Positions 19,626-31,345 of a stretch of 64,000 bases of DNA are shown piece by piece. Within the stretch, counting starts at the first letter, position 1. Each line of letters begins with the position of its first letter. The position numbers and the translations under genes were made by a program. The notes under the pieces were generated by a model that saw nothing but the letters and a program-made list of their open reading frames with translations, had not been told where the DNA came from and searched no databases. This DNA comes from Hyalella azteca (taxonomy: Eukaryota; Arthropoda; Malacostraca; Amphipoda; Hyalellidae): positions 248,001 through 312,000 of the forward strand of contig NW_025938085.1 of the NCBI RefSeq assembly GCF_000764305.2, given 5' to 3'.

Positions 19626-22600
19626 AATGCTGCCTGATGGCGTCGCAGGTGTTGTCGTTGGCCATAAAAAGTCATTACCTCGAGCTTTCGTGCGTAATTT
19701 TTAGACTTTTTTCTTACTTTCATTTTTCCTTGGAATTCATGAAAATCAGATTCATTAATCAGGATTTTAATTCTAACCCTTTGGTACACTTATAAAGTAC
19801 TCCGTAAATTTTTGTGTGGCTTATTTTGATGTGTAAATATGTCATTATTTTTCCATATATTGATTGAAATTAATCCGTTATTTTGTCCTCTTAAGAAATT
19901 TCGTGCCTAACTAATATTTTGGCCTTTGAATTCAGCTTTCAAATACTTACAAGTTCGAGTCAATCAGAGTTTCCTCGAGCGTCACACATCAATACAAATA
20001 AGTTTTAAGCCAAAGTGAATATCCTGTGTAGCATTAAGCGGCTTGGTGTTGCAAGCAATCTTGTCCTTACACGTCTTCTAACCAAAATGCTCTTAGCTTT
20101 AACGAGTCTGAAAGAAAAGGCCTTGATAATACCGAACACGCGTAGTGATGAGTATTTTGCATACAGTTTAATACAGTCGCTGGTCCCAACGTTTTACGGT
20201 GATTGCAAGATTCCGAAATTATTATGATACAAGGTATTAATCGCAAGCGACTAAATGGACAACAGGTATACGTATAAGTATACTCTGCAAAAGCTTTGCT
20301 GAATTTGAATTGCGATATCATAAATTACTCGAATTAAGGAAACTTCTCATAATAATAAATAATAATTTAACGTTGTAAATTAGCATTAACGAACGAAGTC
20401 CCCTCACTGAATGTCGGACGATTAAATATTATAATTGGTTAGATTTTTAACCTAAAGCAACATAAAATTTCTGAAGCGCGAAGAGCGCCCAAGCACTCAA
20501 AGCCAACAAAATTAAATCGAATAATATTTTAGAATTCATAACAACAATATTGAATTTGTAAAATACACATGACAATATATTTGAGAAAAACATTGAATCT
20601 GGCGAGAAATATCAAATCTCTGATTTATAAATAATAACGATGGGTTTAAATAATATTCGTGCATTATTATCATCCCTGCTCAACCAAAATAAAATGGTTC
20701 TTCCGAAAGAAATTGTTTACTTTGTGTGTATCACAATAGAAAAAAGAGTGCCTGCTTCATTTTTCCATAAAAGACATCACGGGGAAAATATATGCATAAA
20801 TCATCGACGGACAGAGGTATTATTCTACTATATCAGAACGAAGTGAAATATTCGTCTATTATCAGAAAGAATATTTTATGGATCGGTCATCGAGAGTTTG
20901 GGTTCTTTACATAAAACTAAAGACTTATCGTTTGATGTGCTCGCCTTGGCGCTGTCTCTGGTGAAGCTGAGTAATTTCAAAATTGTAGCAGCGACGAGTT
21001 GAACCTAACTGACAAACCTCCGAGAGCAGCATGACACATAGATTTATACATTACTTATGTGGAAACTTTACTTTTTTGCAGCATTTCACCAAAAAAAATG
21101 AATGGGTCTTACTGTCCGAAAAATGACTCATTTTACCCGCTGTATGTGCAGAGAGCGGAAGCAGAGCTAGAGCACCGATGCACTCTCATACCGGACCGGA
21201 CTGGTGGGTCAGAATTAATGAGCCCCGCAAGTTCAAATTGTGCATCGCTGTTTCGATTGACTCATTTCTGAATGAATTCTACTAGTTTTGATAAGAGTAT
21301 CGTCCATTTTTTATGTTAATTGGTTTAGATATTTAAAACCGGTCAGTTACCCTCGAAACATAAAAAAAACTAAATCATGCTTAAGTTGTATAGTACCAGA
21401 GATGGTGAAAAATATTAAAAAATTTGCGTTAGTAATTCTCATATTATAAATACCTTATTAAAAATGCGACGAAACCAGGATAGAGTAAAGTAATTATACT
21501 TAAATTTAGATAATCTCTGAGAACCTAACGACCTCAATTCATCACCGGTCCAGGTCTCAGTTCTAGCTCATCCCATAGAATACATTGATATCTCCCTGGG
21601 CTTGTTTAAAGCTCTAAAGCTCGTCTGTATTTTACCAAGCCAATTTGCTAACCAAATTTTGTTGAGAGACTTGCCATGCTTAGGAAGGCAGGGCCGGGCA
21701 GTCGGCCGTCTCTTGAGTGCTGCCTAGGGCAGCGTTTGCAGCATCCTGCCTCCATCTTGTTTACAGTTATGGCATCGTCTAAGGGGTCTGTAGTGAACGA
21801 CGTGGCTCACAAAATGTTTCGGCAATGAATGGAAACAATGCGTGCTGGTGCTATACTCTCCTACAGCGAAAGGCTACTCGCTTACGCTAGGCTATACCGG
21901 TATTGGGAAGTGCAGGTTCTAATTACGCGATGAAATTTTTCTAAATTGCTCTGATGATGAGTGAATCATTTCTCGAGTTTGATTCATTTATCAGCACGTT
22001 AAAATTTTTTCCGGAAACTATGCGAGTGGAAATCTACGAATGCTCATTAATATGTGCTTGTAAGGTTTTAATGTGCAATCATAAAATTATATTCTGTCTT
22101 GAAGATATTAAAAAAATACAAGTCTAGGAATATAAAGGAAGGAATATAAAAAATTACTAAAAACTCTTAATATACGTATATAGATTAAATACGTTACCAG
22201 CAAAATATATGGTACATTTTCTTTGATTTTTGATTTGATTAAAATTTAAGGTTAAATAGCGATTAAAACAATCACGTGATCGTAACGCTTAAAACAATCT
22301 ACGATTAGTTTATGATCATGGACGTGGTCACGGCTCAAGTATTCCAGCTTGACAGGATGATGGACTAGGATTTGTTTGACACGCACAACCATTCACCGAC
22401 GATGCTGCAGGAAATTAGTTTTCCCAAACTTCTAATTGCTTGCAGCTTGCATGGGGCAGCGTACACTTAGTTTAGCAGCACCAATGCTTACATATAGCCT
22501 CCGTGTACCCAACTGCTAGCAGCATCCACATTAACAACCAGGATTTACCCGATATATAACGGCCCTGCAGACTTTGTTTATGGAAATTTGAAACGGGAAC

Positions 22601-23145
22601 CGCGGACCTCAGTTGCATAAGCAGGTAACTTTATCTTAACCTTCCACAGAGCATTGGTTGTTCCTGTGATGAAAATAATTGAATTATGTCGACTTTAGAG
22701 TGCAGTGCTGATTCATTCCAATGTGTTATTTGTAATGAAAAAAACATCAAACCATGAATCGTAAGAATCATTGAATGACCGAAAACTTATATTCATATTA
22801 CGAAATTTGGTCAATTCTCTACTTCTTTTCTCTACTCAATATAATGTGCCGTCTCGCCCTCAGGTCGCGCTTATTCTACCTAAAGGGTTACACAGTTCAT
22901 TCATTTTACGTTGCTGATTTATCTTACTTTAATTCAATATATTGTAATTCCACGAAATACATTAAACTAAATGTGCCGGAGTCTGAGCTAAAATTATAAT
23001 TTCATGGCTCTATGGAACTTACAACTTGCCTGTATGATCGTAAAGGTTAAATGCCACTGATAAATAATAATTTTAACATTTTATTGCACACCAACACCGA
23101 TATAGCATTTTATACGAATAATCGCCAGTGAACGATAAAACTGTA
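19626..23145. other. intergenic, no gene recognised
   Basis: 3.5 kb of mostly AT-rich DNA with GC-richer patches near 21,680-21,900 and 22,320-22,640. Open frames are short and lack motifs. No RNA gene was recognised. Confidence 0.6.
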
Positions 23146-23490
23146 GGCTGTATAATTGCTATTACCGGTTATTGCGATTACCGGTTATTGTTATTACCGG
23201 TTATTGCTATTACCGGTTATTGCTATTACCGGTTATTGCTGTCTCTTATACACATCTAGATGTGTATAAGAGACAGCGGTTATTGCTATTATTGCTATTA
23301 CCGGTTATTGCTATTACCGGTTATTGCTATTACCGGTTATTGCTATTACCGGTTATTGCTATTACTGGTTATTGCTATTACCGGTTATTGCTATTACCGG
23401 TTATTGCTATTACCGGTTATTGCTATTACCGGTTATTGCTATTACCGGTTATTGCTGTTACCGGTTATTGCTATTACCGGTTATTGCTAT
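23146..23490. repeat. minisatellite, 16-bp unit, about 19 copies, interrupted by adapter
   Basis: Tandem TTATTGCTATTACCGG with a few GCG, GTT and ACT variants. The 16-bp period makes the three forward frames read the same LLLPVIAITGYCYYR cycle, which explains overlapping hydrophobic frames. The array is broken by the adapter at 23,239-23,276, so its assembled length is not trustworthy. Confidence 0.95.
23239..23276. other. complete Nextera mate-pair junction adapter (library artefact)
   Basis: A perfect 38-bp palindromic junction: CTGTCTCTTATACACATCT (23,239-23,257) and AGATGTGTATAAGAGACAG (23,258-23,276). Two Tn5 mosaic ends back to back are the circularisation linker of the library kit. 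It shows that gap filling used untrimmed mate-pair reads. Confidence 0.97.
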
Positions 23491-25330
23491 AACCTTCTTG
23501 ATCCGCGCTTCGAGCTTAAATTTAACTCCTTAGGTTTCAGCCTAAATGTTGTCGTTTGAGATTCAGTCATGGCATTTTAGGCTTTTCTGAAGAAACCGTT
23601 TAAAAAAGTGAATAACTAATAGTTAACTATATATAATAAATCTGTCTATAAACATGAAATCAAAATATTCACAAAATTCACATTCCGTATATACATGTTC
23701 ACATATTCACATCGGATCCTAACTTTGCATCCATTTCCGCTCTGGCTTTCCACGCAACAATAACCATATCTAACCATAATTAGCATTCCGCACATTTCCT
23801 ACGGTAAACCCTAAAACGAAAATGATAGCCAAATTTCGAATTATAAATAATTTTTAACAAAATATTACGGCCTCAAGTTAAGCTAAAATGATAACGATTT
23901 CTATCATTTATAATAACAACTTTGTGATTTTAATACTTCAAGTTGTGTATTGAGATTTTAGGCTTGGAAGTCAAATCCCGAGGCATTTATTTAAGTCATT
24001 GGTGCTTCGCAGCACAAAACAATATCTTAAAATCTGCATTCTATTCTAAAATCTGCATTCAACTTCCGTAAATTTTAACTATAATGACAATTCAAATATC
24101 CGAATTATAAATAAAATTGTAAGTACATGATGCCTTATTGCATTATGCCAAAATGCCAATGAGATATTTATCCATTTAATTTTGAAAAATGCTGTTTGCT
24201 AATTGCTTCCATCATTATTTTATTAATTGTTTTAAGACCACATGTGAAATATTCTCAGAAAATCCAGCGTTGAGACTTGACGAGAATTGATTCATTTCAC
24301 TCGATCGCCTTGAGGTGAGACTATAGCAGGCCTGCCACTTGAGTGGCTTCATCTACGCAAATTGAATCGGTGACAGCGCTGCGTGTAGTCCGCTACCTCA
24401 CACACGAGAATTTACCCTGCTTCCCGAGTCGCTGTATGTTTTCTCATTCACACTGAAATTGTGGTTCGTTCCTTTCAGTTTATGTTTCATTCAATCAATT
24501 CAATGACCATGACGCATTCAATGACCGTGACGAATTGTGGTTCGTTCCTTTCAGTTTATGTTTCATTTAATCAATTTAATGACCGTCATTCGCTTAACAT
24601 TTTCCGATTTCTACATGTATTTGAATATGAGCATGTGACTTCTTTTATGAGCGAGCAAAATTTCAGATTTAAATTCCAAATCGAATTGATGGATTTTGAA
24701 ATAGTTTCTGGGAACGGTTCAGTGAAGAGTAACTTTTATAAACTGAACAATTTCATTGTTATTTCAAGAACGAAATATGCGAGAATCCATCTTAGTTTGC
24801 CGAGTTATGCCTATATATACATACTCTTTTACTTATTTTCCTGTTGAAAAGTTATGGAAGTCTTTAAACAGTTTCTCGAAGCCTGATTTCTTACATTCAA
24901 TTGCAGGATGTAAAACTCAATATTCAATTACTAATAGTAAAAATAGAAATGTAAAAATTTCACGTGTGTCAGCCTGACTCAATTCCTGACTCTTTCAGCG
25001 TTCATCTCCACCATCGCAAACTAAAAAAAATTTATTCTTGAAATGAATGAAAAAAATAATAAAAGAAAGAAAATACGTTCAATATCAAATTTATTTCTTA
25101 TTTTTTACATCTTGATTCATTTGTAACTAAACTAAATTTCGACAGCAAGAACATAAAAATTGGACGAAAAAACAATAAGCTCACGAAAGTAAAGGAAAAC
25201 TAAAAATTTTGCTGAGTTGCCAATAAGAGTCTCATTATGAGCAGAAAATCTAAAGCCAATGTCATTTAAATAAAAAAAATCGGTTCCTTAATTGCATTAA
25301 CTCGCCAGCCAGCAGCGGCCTAGTGGGGCC
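23491..25330. other. intergenic, no gene; one 76-bp-spaced duplication
   Basis: AT-rich. AATTGTGGTTCGTTCCTTTC plus AGTTTATGTTTCATT occurs at 24,457 and again at 24,533, each followed by an AATTCAATGACC-like run, so a ~55-bp segment is tandemly duplicated. No coding signal was recognised. Confidence 0.6.
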
Positions 25331-25332
25331 GT

Positions 25333-25503
25333 GCGCAGTGAATTAATATATTCCGGTTAATAATTAATATATTCCTGTTAATAATTAATATATTCCTGTT
25401 AATAATTAATATATTCCGGTTAATAATTAATATATTCCTGTTAATAATTAATATATTCCTGTTAATAATTAATATATTCCCGTTAATAATTAATATATTC
25501 CGC
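25333..25503. repeat. minisatellite, 21-bp unit, about 8 copies
   Basis: Tandem AATTAATATATTCCTGTTAA T with CCGGTT and CCCGTT variants. The period is a multiple of three, so the reverse strand shows a repeated NILIINR frame without coding meaning. Confidence 0.93.
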
Positions 25504-25615
25504 TCTAAATTATAACTCGTCCCCAGTATTGGCTGGGATCGTGGGCTGCAGACGCCGTCAGGACCATGGCGGGGTGCGGCCTTGGTGAAAATATTGTACA
25601 AATTATGGGGTTTCT

Positions 25616-25795
25616 ATTTTTAGCGCATTTTCTCATTTATGGAAAAAAAGGCGCTATTGTGCTCGTCATGTCCGTCTGTCTGTCCGTCTGTCTGTCCGTC
25701 TGTCTGTCCGTCCGTGACTTCCCGTTTTCGTCGACGAGAAAATGAGCTCTCTGTCACTCACTGCAGTGAGTACTGAGTTACATTTTTTATGTAAT
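25616..25795 (+). mobile_element. short dispersed repeat, copy 1 (inverted-repeat-bearing, TCTGTCCG microsatellite)
   Basis: Shares its whole layout with the copy at 27,103: TTTTTAGCGCATTTTCTCAT, an A run, CTATTGTGCTCGTCATGTCC, a (GTCTGTCC)n run, CGTTTTCGTC, GAGAAAATGAGCT, then the 16-bp palindrome ACTCACTGCAGTGAGT (25,756-25,771) and ACTGAGTTA-T-rich. The inner arms AGCGCATTTTCTC and GAGAAAATG(A/C)GCT are inverted repeats. It looks like a MITE or SINE-like element of unknown family. Confidence 0.7.
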
Positions 25796-27102
25796 GATAA
25801 TGCACGGCTTAGAAGTGGACAAATAGTATGAAATTTAAATTTTTCGAGATATTAGAAACATAAATATTCAAACTCTAGCTATTCTATTTGCAATTAACGC
25901 AAAATAAAGTTGTAATATATAATCCCGACATTTGCAAATTTGATACAACGATTTGTCTAATTAAAGGAAAAAAACAGCGTTTTTTATCCTGAATGTTGAA
26001 GATAACATTTTGCAACAGTTCATAAACAACGAGTTCTGTTCAAACGAGCTTCAAACGAGTTTGTTCTACGCTAATTTGTGTGTTTGCTCTGCACGTGTGA
26101 TTGCTGTGTATATTTGCACTGAGTCTGTGCATTTTATTCAGACGTAATTCAGCTTCAACAAAGAACTAGTTTCGTTCCGTCAATATTAAGAGAGATGGCA
26201 GAAGGCAAGTTCCTACATTGAATTCCGCCGCACGTGCCATGTAATGTAGTGGAAGTATATGAATCTTTTTAGTTTTATGCAACGGAACCTAAAGAATGTA
26301 TTACCACATTATGATATAATTTATTGTTTTGAGTAATAATGACATATTTGTCTACTGCGAACCTGGAAAATTACATTCCAGTGAAATTTGAGTTGTGTAA
26401 TAGTAAAATATTCTAAAAAAAATTCTTGACCAGGTAAATAGTTTCATGCCAACTGATTTGAAGGAACGAAATAGTTGGCACTTGATACAAAAGGCCTCAT
26501 TATATAGTTTTATGTCCACTAATTTTTATAGAAAAATATTAAAACACAATTTAATTTTTAAACAATAATAATTCTTACAGCTCATTAGGGATGGTACTTT
26601 TTCTCTTCTAAAGTATTCCATTTAATTAGATTTGCATAAAGATGACAACGAAAAATTGCTTAAGATTACGGCAATGAGAGGAGTCTTTTTGAAGCGGCAT
26701 AGAAGCAAAGAAAATGAATTCCCAACAAAAGCTCGTCGTTATAATAGCTGATAGGAAAAGAAGTCAATAATTCTCCATTTATCTTCTAAATATAAAAAGA
26801 ATGAATTTCAGCTCAATAAATTTTATATCGTAGCTCGAGTTATTAATTCACAAACCACGCATCCAGCATTTTATATAATTCCGTTCATTGGGTAAGCGAG
26901 TAGTAAAGTTTTCCTTTCTCCCCTGCAAAAAATTTTTTGCGTACTGTAGCTAACGAGGGAGAAGCATGCAGAGAAAGCGTTAATTAAAGCGCATTGCAGC
27001 CACAGTACCGGTCGGGGCACGCCGTATTGACGCCCAGCTGTTGGTCTTCCCTTTGACTCATTCCATGGTCGCAGCCGATGCAAGCTCGTTCAACTAATGA
27101 AC
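25796..27102. other. spacer between two dispersed repeat copies, no gene
   Basis: AT-rich DNA with a GC-richer patch near 26,940-27,080. No protein family or RNA gene was recognised. Confidence 0.55.
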
Positions 27103-27272
27103 ATTTTTAGCGCATTTTCTCATTTATGAAAAAAATGCACTATTGTGCTCGCCATGTCCGTCTGTCCGTCCGTCTGTCCGTCTGTCTGTCTGTCCGTGAC
27201 TTCACGTTTTTGTCGGCGAGAAAATGCGCTCTCTGTCACTCACTGCAGTGAGTACTGAGTTATATTTTTTTG
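27103..27272 (+). mobile_element. short dispersed repeat, copy 2
   Basis: Second copy, in the same orientation, 1,487 bp from copy 1. Here the 13-bp inverted repeats are perfect: AGCGCATTTTCTC at 27,109-27,121 and GAGAAAATGCGCT at 27,218-27,230. The palindrome ACTCACTGCAGTGAGT is at 27,238-27,253. The microsatellite part differs in length. No coding capacity. Confidence 0.7.
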
Positions 27273-28464
27273 TTATTAACGAACGCAATTGGAGTGACGT
27301 AATTACTAATATTTGATCGAATTTCAATGACAGTAAAGTGCGACGTGATAATTTATACGATGTGACTGACAAGTGATGAATTGAATGATCTTTCGGTGAA
27401 TTTAGCAACAGCTTAACTGAGGCCTGGTAGTTCAACCGGAATTATTACCACTTAAATTCCTTTTTAAAGTTAGTTTATTCACATAATATTGATCTTAAAA
27501 TGTTTTACTGGATGACGTATTTGAAATAAAAAAAATAATAGATACTACCGTATAATTCAACTCATACTAAATTCTATATTTGCTCAGAAAATAATGACTT
27601 GTGCAGCAAACTATATCGCTAAACAATCATTCTTAATACGCGAACATTACTGTGACTGTAACTTACATGGATTAAATTCAGCAGCATTCTTTTTCATTAT
27701 TGATATGTCGTGAGTGACAACTCAAGATCACAAGTCACGCCTCAATACCAATTTAAAAAATATTTACACTGTCCGGAATACGAAATGCACTGAACATTAC
27801 TTCCGAGCATGCAACAGCACTAAGAAGTGACCGTCAAGACGTCAAACATAAGTTGCTATCGTAATCAGATCAGAACTTGCAGAGCTACATTCAAGCATCC
27901 ACTTCAGTATTAGAGATTGATGCTAAAGTATAAAACTAGCAAAATTAAGCGATGTTGCCTTCTAGTAACCAAATGAAGATGGCAACGTGACAAGTAAAGA
28001 GAAAAGAGCTCAAATACAACCTCTCATGGCTCCAGGACCAAAGATATTCTTCATTACTTTGAATCACCGTAGTGCTTTTTGCTCGTATTCTATTGCTCAG
28101 GAAATTGAGTGCAGTCTTATTAAGCCTTAACCATAAGACTGAATATCTATCTATGTTTTGTTAGACACATAATTATCAGTCACTTTGTTTGATATTCAAT
28201 TCTACCCATTTTGAATTTCATTTTTGTGGGTTTCCCTACGAAATTATTAGTTAATGAAGCAAAACGAAAAAAAAAAATCTGAAATCTCTTACAAAAAGTT
28301 TTCACCCAAAAATTTCGTGCAGTGATAAATGACTCGCATGGAACATTTATATTTTTGTTGAGGTGTCCGGAACTTCAGAATTTGAGTTTAAGAAACACCA
28401 AAGCGAAACTCTGCGAACATTGACAAAGATTTTCTTCATTATTCTTTGCAAGTTCTAAAATTGC
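27273..28464. other. intergenic, nothing recognised
   Basis: AT-rich DNA without a convincing frame, RNA gene or repeat. Confidence 0.55.
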
Positions 28465-28938
28465 AAGTATTTACAGAGGCCTTCATCAAAAGTATTTACA
28501 GCAGCCTTCATCAGAAGTATTTACAGCAGCCTTCATCAAAAGTATTTACAGCAGCCTCCTTCAGAAGTATTTACAGCAGCCTTCACAAGAAGTATTTACA
28601 ACAGCCTTCATCAAAAGTATTTACAGCAGCCTTCATCAAAAGTATAAGAAGTATTTACAACAGCCTTCATCAGAAGTATTTACAGCAGCCTTCATCAAAG
28701 GTATTTACAGCAGCATTCATCAGAAGTATTTACAACAGCCTCCATCAGAAGTACGTATTTACAACAGCCTTCATCAGAATTATTTACAGCAGCCTTAATC
28801 AGTAGTATTTTCCGCAATCTTCGTCAAAGGTATTTACAGCAGCCTTCATGAGAAATATGTATTTACAGCAGGTTTTATCAGATGCATTTGCAGCAGCCTT
28901 TAATGCAAGTAATTACAACAGCCTTCATCACTAGTATT
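28465..28938. repeat. minisatellite, 25-bp unit, about 18-19 copies
   Basis: Tandem AAGTATTTACAGCAGCCTTC ATCAG with insertions of 5-9 bp in a few units (for example AAGTATAAG and AAGTACGT) and more diverged distal copies. All three frames read the same peptide cycle, so the long frame here is not a gene. Confidence 0.95.
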
Positions 28939-30955
28939 TAAATGGTCTTAAATTCCAATTAAATTCGCTATATCTAATATATTAATTGAGCATACCTTCC
29001 CAAATCCCGAATATAACTATAAAAAAATCAGGTAAATTATGTCTGTAGTGTTCAACTTATCAGCTCAGTCATATCCTAACCTTTCTGCACCGTTTCTCGT
29101 GTTTTAGTTAGGGTCAATAAAAATCTGCAGGGATTGTCGCAGGAAATTTCTATCACGAATTTACGTCATTTCCCGTGATGATTTTTTACAGTGAAAGCAG
29201 AAGATCGTAAAGAATCCGAAGCGAAGCTCGATTTAATGCCTTACCTTGTCTCTGAGTCAGAGATAACAGCGTATATACTTCATTGGTTGGTCACATTCTC
29301 CGAGAAACACTACACGGGTAAACAACGCCGTATTTGGCTTTGCTTGGAACTGTTCCGTGCAGGTCCAAGCCTGCAGGAGCAACACGTCCCAACAACAGAT
29401 CCCATAAATACTCTTTCCGCTACATTAACTCCTCTTCCAATTTACGGCGAATTCTCTTATATATTTTAGCCAAGAACGACAATGTCTGCAAAGAAGTATT
29501 GATGAGTTTGCTGCAGAGCGCGGCTACGAGACGACTTCCCTTTGATTGGTGGTTGTAGATTTAAAAGGAAACGAACCATAATTTTAGATAAATTGTAGCC
29601 ACCTGAATTATCTGATTAACGCTCATTGAGAATGCGAATATATATTTTAAAATAAGCTGCTTTTATGGTGATCTCAGAACATGAATTTTAACTTTTTTGA
29701 AAGGTTGCTTCTGAATTTCAAAATAAGATTGTTCAAGATTGAGGTGGCCATAAGTATAATTAAGGTCTTATAAAAAAATTGACGTCTTATTAACTGATAC
29801 CGTGCAGAGCTGGAGATTATGCAGGTCAAGATCTATTTTTCTCCTTTCGCATTTTTAAATGTAATTTCTCTCCTTGTTTGTCCACCATGGAAATTAATTA
29901 TAGATTCAGCAAGATGCATTATAAGTTCTAGATAAATATACTAACACACATAAGTATATTCGATTAATTCTGTGATGAAGCTCAAAGAAACAAAAATAGT
30001 CAAATATCACCTCGGAAACACGTTTATCGCGAACTATAAATGTAAATGTGTAAGTATTTTAGAACGTTTCTGCTTCGAGGATGCCCAAAAATATGAAGAG
30101 ACGCCTGCTCTTCCTGTTTGATCTCTTCTTCAGAGGCGTCGATTATGCAAATGCTTCGGGAGAGCCGACTTAAAAGTTACACCTCGCTAGTTAGCGACTT
30201 TTAACGGAACGACCAGCCGAATTTCTCCTTCCGCTTTTTAAACCTGGCCGGAAATAGAATTTGAGGTAAATTGGGGAGTTTTTACTTGAACTGTTTGCCA
30301 CAGTTGTCGTTCAATTAAAGTTAACAATTTTTAAAATGTAAATTAACAATTAAAGTTTTATGACGACAAGCTATGGATACAAACTCGATATTAATAAGCT
30401 GTCATGTAAAAAATGCACAAAGAAAACGTACAATATTTATATAATTCAATACTTTCGTCTGTTTATTATCATGCATTAACCAACACCTGTAATGCAAACA
30501 TCAAATCTTTACACACATTACCTTATCTCCCTCCTTCCTAAATTGCTACATATGGATAGTTATTTTAAAGAATACGTTAGAAAAAACGCAGAGGACGTAG
30601 ATTTCGGTTGAGCACAAACGTTAACTAATTCGACTGAATGCTTGTTATTTAGAATACATGTAGAGACAACGATTTAATGACGAATGACTATCAGTAATTT
30701 TTTAAATTGTCCGAAAATTTAATTAAATAAAATTTCATACGCTATGTTCGACGGAATGTAGTTATTTGTGAAGATGTGTTGTTGGTTTGTGTGAAGTGAA
30801 TTTTAAGCTAACTACCCTAAATGGAAATGACAAATTAAAACTACCACTTCTTCGGCTAAAATGTACATTGTCTTTAATTTTAGGCCAAATTTGAATTATT
30901 ATATATCAATTATGTTGAAAAGTTTCCTAGATTCGAAATCTTTGATGCCGGAAAA
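28939..30955. other. intergenic; weak coding-like patch at 29,190-29,560
   Basis: A frame 29,191-29,469 (VKAEDRKESEAKLDLMPYLV and onward) follows TTTTTTACAG, an acceptor-like site, and a second frame continues to LPFDWWL at 29,558. Composition is slightly richer than the surroundings, but I recognise no family and no matching exons. The rest is AT-rich and unremarkable. Confidence 0.3.
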
Positions 30956-31345
30956 ATTGTAGTCAATTTGGCAGTCCGGCCATGTTGATTCCAATTTCTT
31001 GCCCGGCGCCTCTGCGTTATCCACGATGAAATCTCCCCCATTTTTCCGTCACTGTTCTCCACAGGCCCACGGTTTAGACGAGCGAAAATATAAAGATCTA
31101 ACATTACGGATATTGGGATTTTTTGAGTCGCTTGCAGTAGCTCGAGGCGCAACATGCGCGGATATGGGAAATTGATATCGCGTCGGTGGCGTAAAATTGC
31201 ACTTTACGACTACGGGGAAGCAGCCACAAACATCGCTGATTTTCGAGGACAGCTTTGTGCGCTGCGACTGGCAGTGGACGGACGGCAGCGAGCGCAGTCC
31301 GCGCCTGTGTGGAGCGAGGCTCAATCTCGACCAAATTTATGACCA
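30956..31345. other. GC-rich patch, open on both strands, unassigned
   Basis: A sharp compositional island in AT-rich DNA. On + from 31,176 a frame reads VKLHFTTTGKQPQTSLIFED and on through FVRCDWQWTDGSERSPRLCG with GC-ending codons, but an in-frame TGA (31,173) lies just before it and no good acceptor was seen. On - three overlapping open frames cover the island. It could be an isolated exon, a decayed gene or a transposon fragment; I cannot tell which. Confidence 0.3.

Noticed and set aside
23172..23559. Hydrophobic repeat protein (LLLPVIAITGYCYYR) resembling multi-pass membrane segments
   Set aside because: It reads a 16-bp minisatellite in all frames and crosses an artificial adapter.
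25616..25790. Rho-independent-terminator-like hairpin and T run
   Set aside because: A bacterial concept that does not apply here; the structure belongs to a dispersed repeat.
28465..28938. CRISPR-like regular 25-bp repeats
   Set aside because: Direct tandem repeats without unique spacers, in animal DNA; an ordinary minisatellite.
29191..29560. Possible gene at 29.2-29.6 kb
   Set aside because: Two short frames in different phases with no recognised family; kept only as a remark on the interval.
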